Shown piece by piece: positions 63,011 through 64,000 of a DNA stretch of 64,000 nt. The DNA is from Bifidobacterium sp. 7101 (GTDB lineage Bacteria > Actinomycetota > Actinomycetes > Actinomycetales > Bifidobacteriaceae), in the NCBI RefSeq assembly GCF_000499285.1, contig NZ_AWUN01000004.1, forward strand, positions 1 to 64,000. Direction: 5' to 3'. The translations under genes and the position numbers were made by a program. The number at the start of each line of letters is the position of its first letter. Position 1 is the first letter of the stretch. The notes under the pieces are model-generated. The model did no database searches. It was not told the origin of the DNA and saw only the letters and a list, made by a program, of their open reading frames with translations.

Positions 63011-63043
63011 TGGCTCCGGATCGGCTTGGCTGGTCCGGAGCCA
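63011..63043 (+). terminator. Hairpin terminator of the pnt operon
   Basis: TGGCTCCGGA pairs with TCCGGAGCCA around 13 bases, 22 bases past the pntB stop. The following ATTATC is a poor T run, so it is a moderate candidate. Confidence 0.65.
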
Positions 63044-63069
63044 ATTATCATCGAACAGGAAGGACCCGC

Positions 63070-64000
63070 ATGCTGTCATTCGTCAACGACTATTCCGAGG
63101 GCGCCCACCCCGAAGTCCTGCAGCGGCTGATCGACACCAACATGGAGCACCTTCCCGGCTATGGCAAGGATCGATACTGCCTGTCCGCTGCTCAGAAGAT
63201 CGCCCAGGCCTGTGGCTGTCCCCAGGCCCAGGTCTATTTCCTGGCCGGTGGAACCCAGACCAACCAAGTCGTCACCTCCTGCCTGTTGAAGTCATACCAG
63301 GGAGTGGTCGCCGCGGACACGGGCCATGTCAACGTCCACGAGGCCGGTGCCATTGAAGCAATAGGCCACAAGGTCCTGACCATCCCCGGCGAACAGGGCA
63401 AGATTCTTGCAGAGGATCTCAAGGCCTTCCTGAATGGCTTCTACGCCGACGAAAACCATGAACAGATGGTCTTCCCAGGCATGGTTTACATTTCCCACCC
63501 CACCGAATATGGAACCCTCTACACCCGTCAAGAACTGGAGGACCTTTCGCAAATCTGTCGGGAACACAAGATTCCGCTCTACCTGGACGGGGCCAGGCTG
63601 GGGTACGGACTGGTGGCCCCCGGAACCGACGTTGACCTGACGGACATAGCCCGTCTCTGCGATGTTTTTTACATCGGTGGAACCAAGGTCGGTGCACTCT
63701 GCGGCGAAGCGGTGGTCTTCCCCAGGGGGAATGCTCCCGAGCATTTCAGCACCATGATCAAAAGGAGGGGTGCACTCCTGGCCAAGGGAAGGCTCCTGGG
63801 GGTGCAGTTCGATGCCCTCTTTACCGACGACCTCTACTCACGAATCAGCCGCAACGCCATACGGACGGCAGCGATGATCAAGAAGGCCCTGCGGGAGAAG
63901 GGATATCAGATCGTCATGGACTCCCCCACCAATCAGACCTTCGTCCGCCTGGACAATGAGCGCATGGAGGAGCTGTCCAAACAGGTCGCCTTCGATTTCT
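63070..64000 (+). CDS. Low-specificity L-threonine aldolase (partial at window end)
   Basis: The first 310 codons of a PLP enzyme of the threonine-aldolase/beta-eliminating-lyase family, open to the window end. ATG follows AGGAAGG. The PLP-lysine lies in FYIGGTKVGALCGEAV; other family marks are AGGTQTNQ (compare FLAGGTQTN), DTGHVNVHEAGA and YLDGARLGYGL. It splits threonine into glycine and acetaldehyde. The full length is expected to be about 345 residues, so the C-terminal ~35 are missing. Confidence 0.9.
   Translation, partial: MLSFVNDYSEGAHPEVLQRLIDTNMEHLPGYGKDRYCLSAAQKIAQACGCPQAQVYFLAGGTQTNQVVTSCLLKSYQGVVAADTGHVNVHEAGAIEAIGHKVLTIPGEQGKILAEDLKAFLNGFYADENHEQMVFPGMVYISHPTEYGTLYTRQELEDLSQICREHKIPLYLDGARLGYGLVAPGTDVDLTDIARLCDVFYIGGTKVGALCGEAVVFPRGNAPEHFSTMIKRRGALLAKGRLLGVQFDALFTDDLYSRISRNAIRTAAMIKKALREKGYQIVMDSPTNQTFVRLDNERMEELSKQVAFDF

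Overview
The window looks like chromosomal DNA of a high-GC Gram-positive bacterium, almost certainly a Bifidobacterium or close relative. This is inferred from a str operon with S12, S7, EF-G and EF-Tu, an actinobacterial DUF3027 protein paired with a cold-shock protein, a Pup cluster with no proteasome genes, a solitary groEL with a CIRCE operator, and a helicase-dead actinobacterial PriA. The intact proton-pumping transhydrogenase may point to the bee-associated (asteroides-like) branch, but that is a guess.

Layout. 1-10.6 kb: clpC, DUF3027 and cold-shock genes, an OmpR-type two-component system, a TPM-like membrane protein, a WXG100 protein, groEL with HrcA operators, and cspA. 10.7-17.5 kb: a LytR_C protein, ung, and a tightly overlapping six-gene MoxR-DUF58-VWA operon. 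17.7-23.9 kb: a WXG-like small protein coupled to an alpha/beta hydrolase, purB, an 823-residue fusion of a pseudokinase-like region with a flippase-like membrane domain, and hup. 24.0-35.5 kb (minus strand): pafA, pup, a degenerate IMPase-like protein, dop and arc/mpa, then fmt, a HAD phosphatase, priA, metK and rpoZ. 35.7-49.1 kb: ilvD, gmk, carBA, nusB, efp and the str operon. 49.6-52.3 kb: DUF488, YwiC-like, hypoxanthine-type DNA glycosylase and ASCH genes, then tRNA-His.

From tRNA-His (52.33 kb) to about 58.6 kb the sequence is visibly AT-richer and gene-poor. This accessory segment holds a 381-residue unknown protein, a DUF1643 protein, a 25-bp palindrome, a 15-base poly-G tract, a truncated LysR gene, a Cys-containing 142-residue protein with a broken partner, and a LysE-family exporter destroyed by frameshifts. 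No integrase or flanking repeat was found. The ordinary backbone resumes with a 4-TM protein, the three-gene pnt transhydrogenase operon and a threonine aldolase cut by the window end.

How the genes fit together. Protein quality control is prominent: ClpC, GroEL, and a pupylation cluster whose ATPase has lost the proteasome-docking tail. A candidate ClgR-type palindrome precedes clpC and three phased CIRCE half-sites precede groEL. Translation and nucleotide supply (str operon, efp, fmt, carAB, purB, gmk) fill most of the rest. The most promising places for new biology are the proteasome-free Pup cluster with its IMPase-like protein, the WXG-like/hydrolase pair, the pseudokinase-membrane fusion, and the tRNA-His island.
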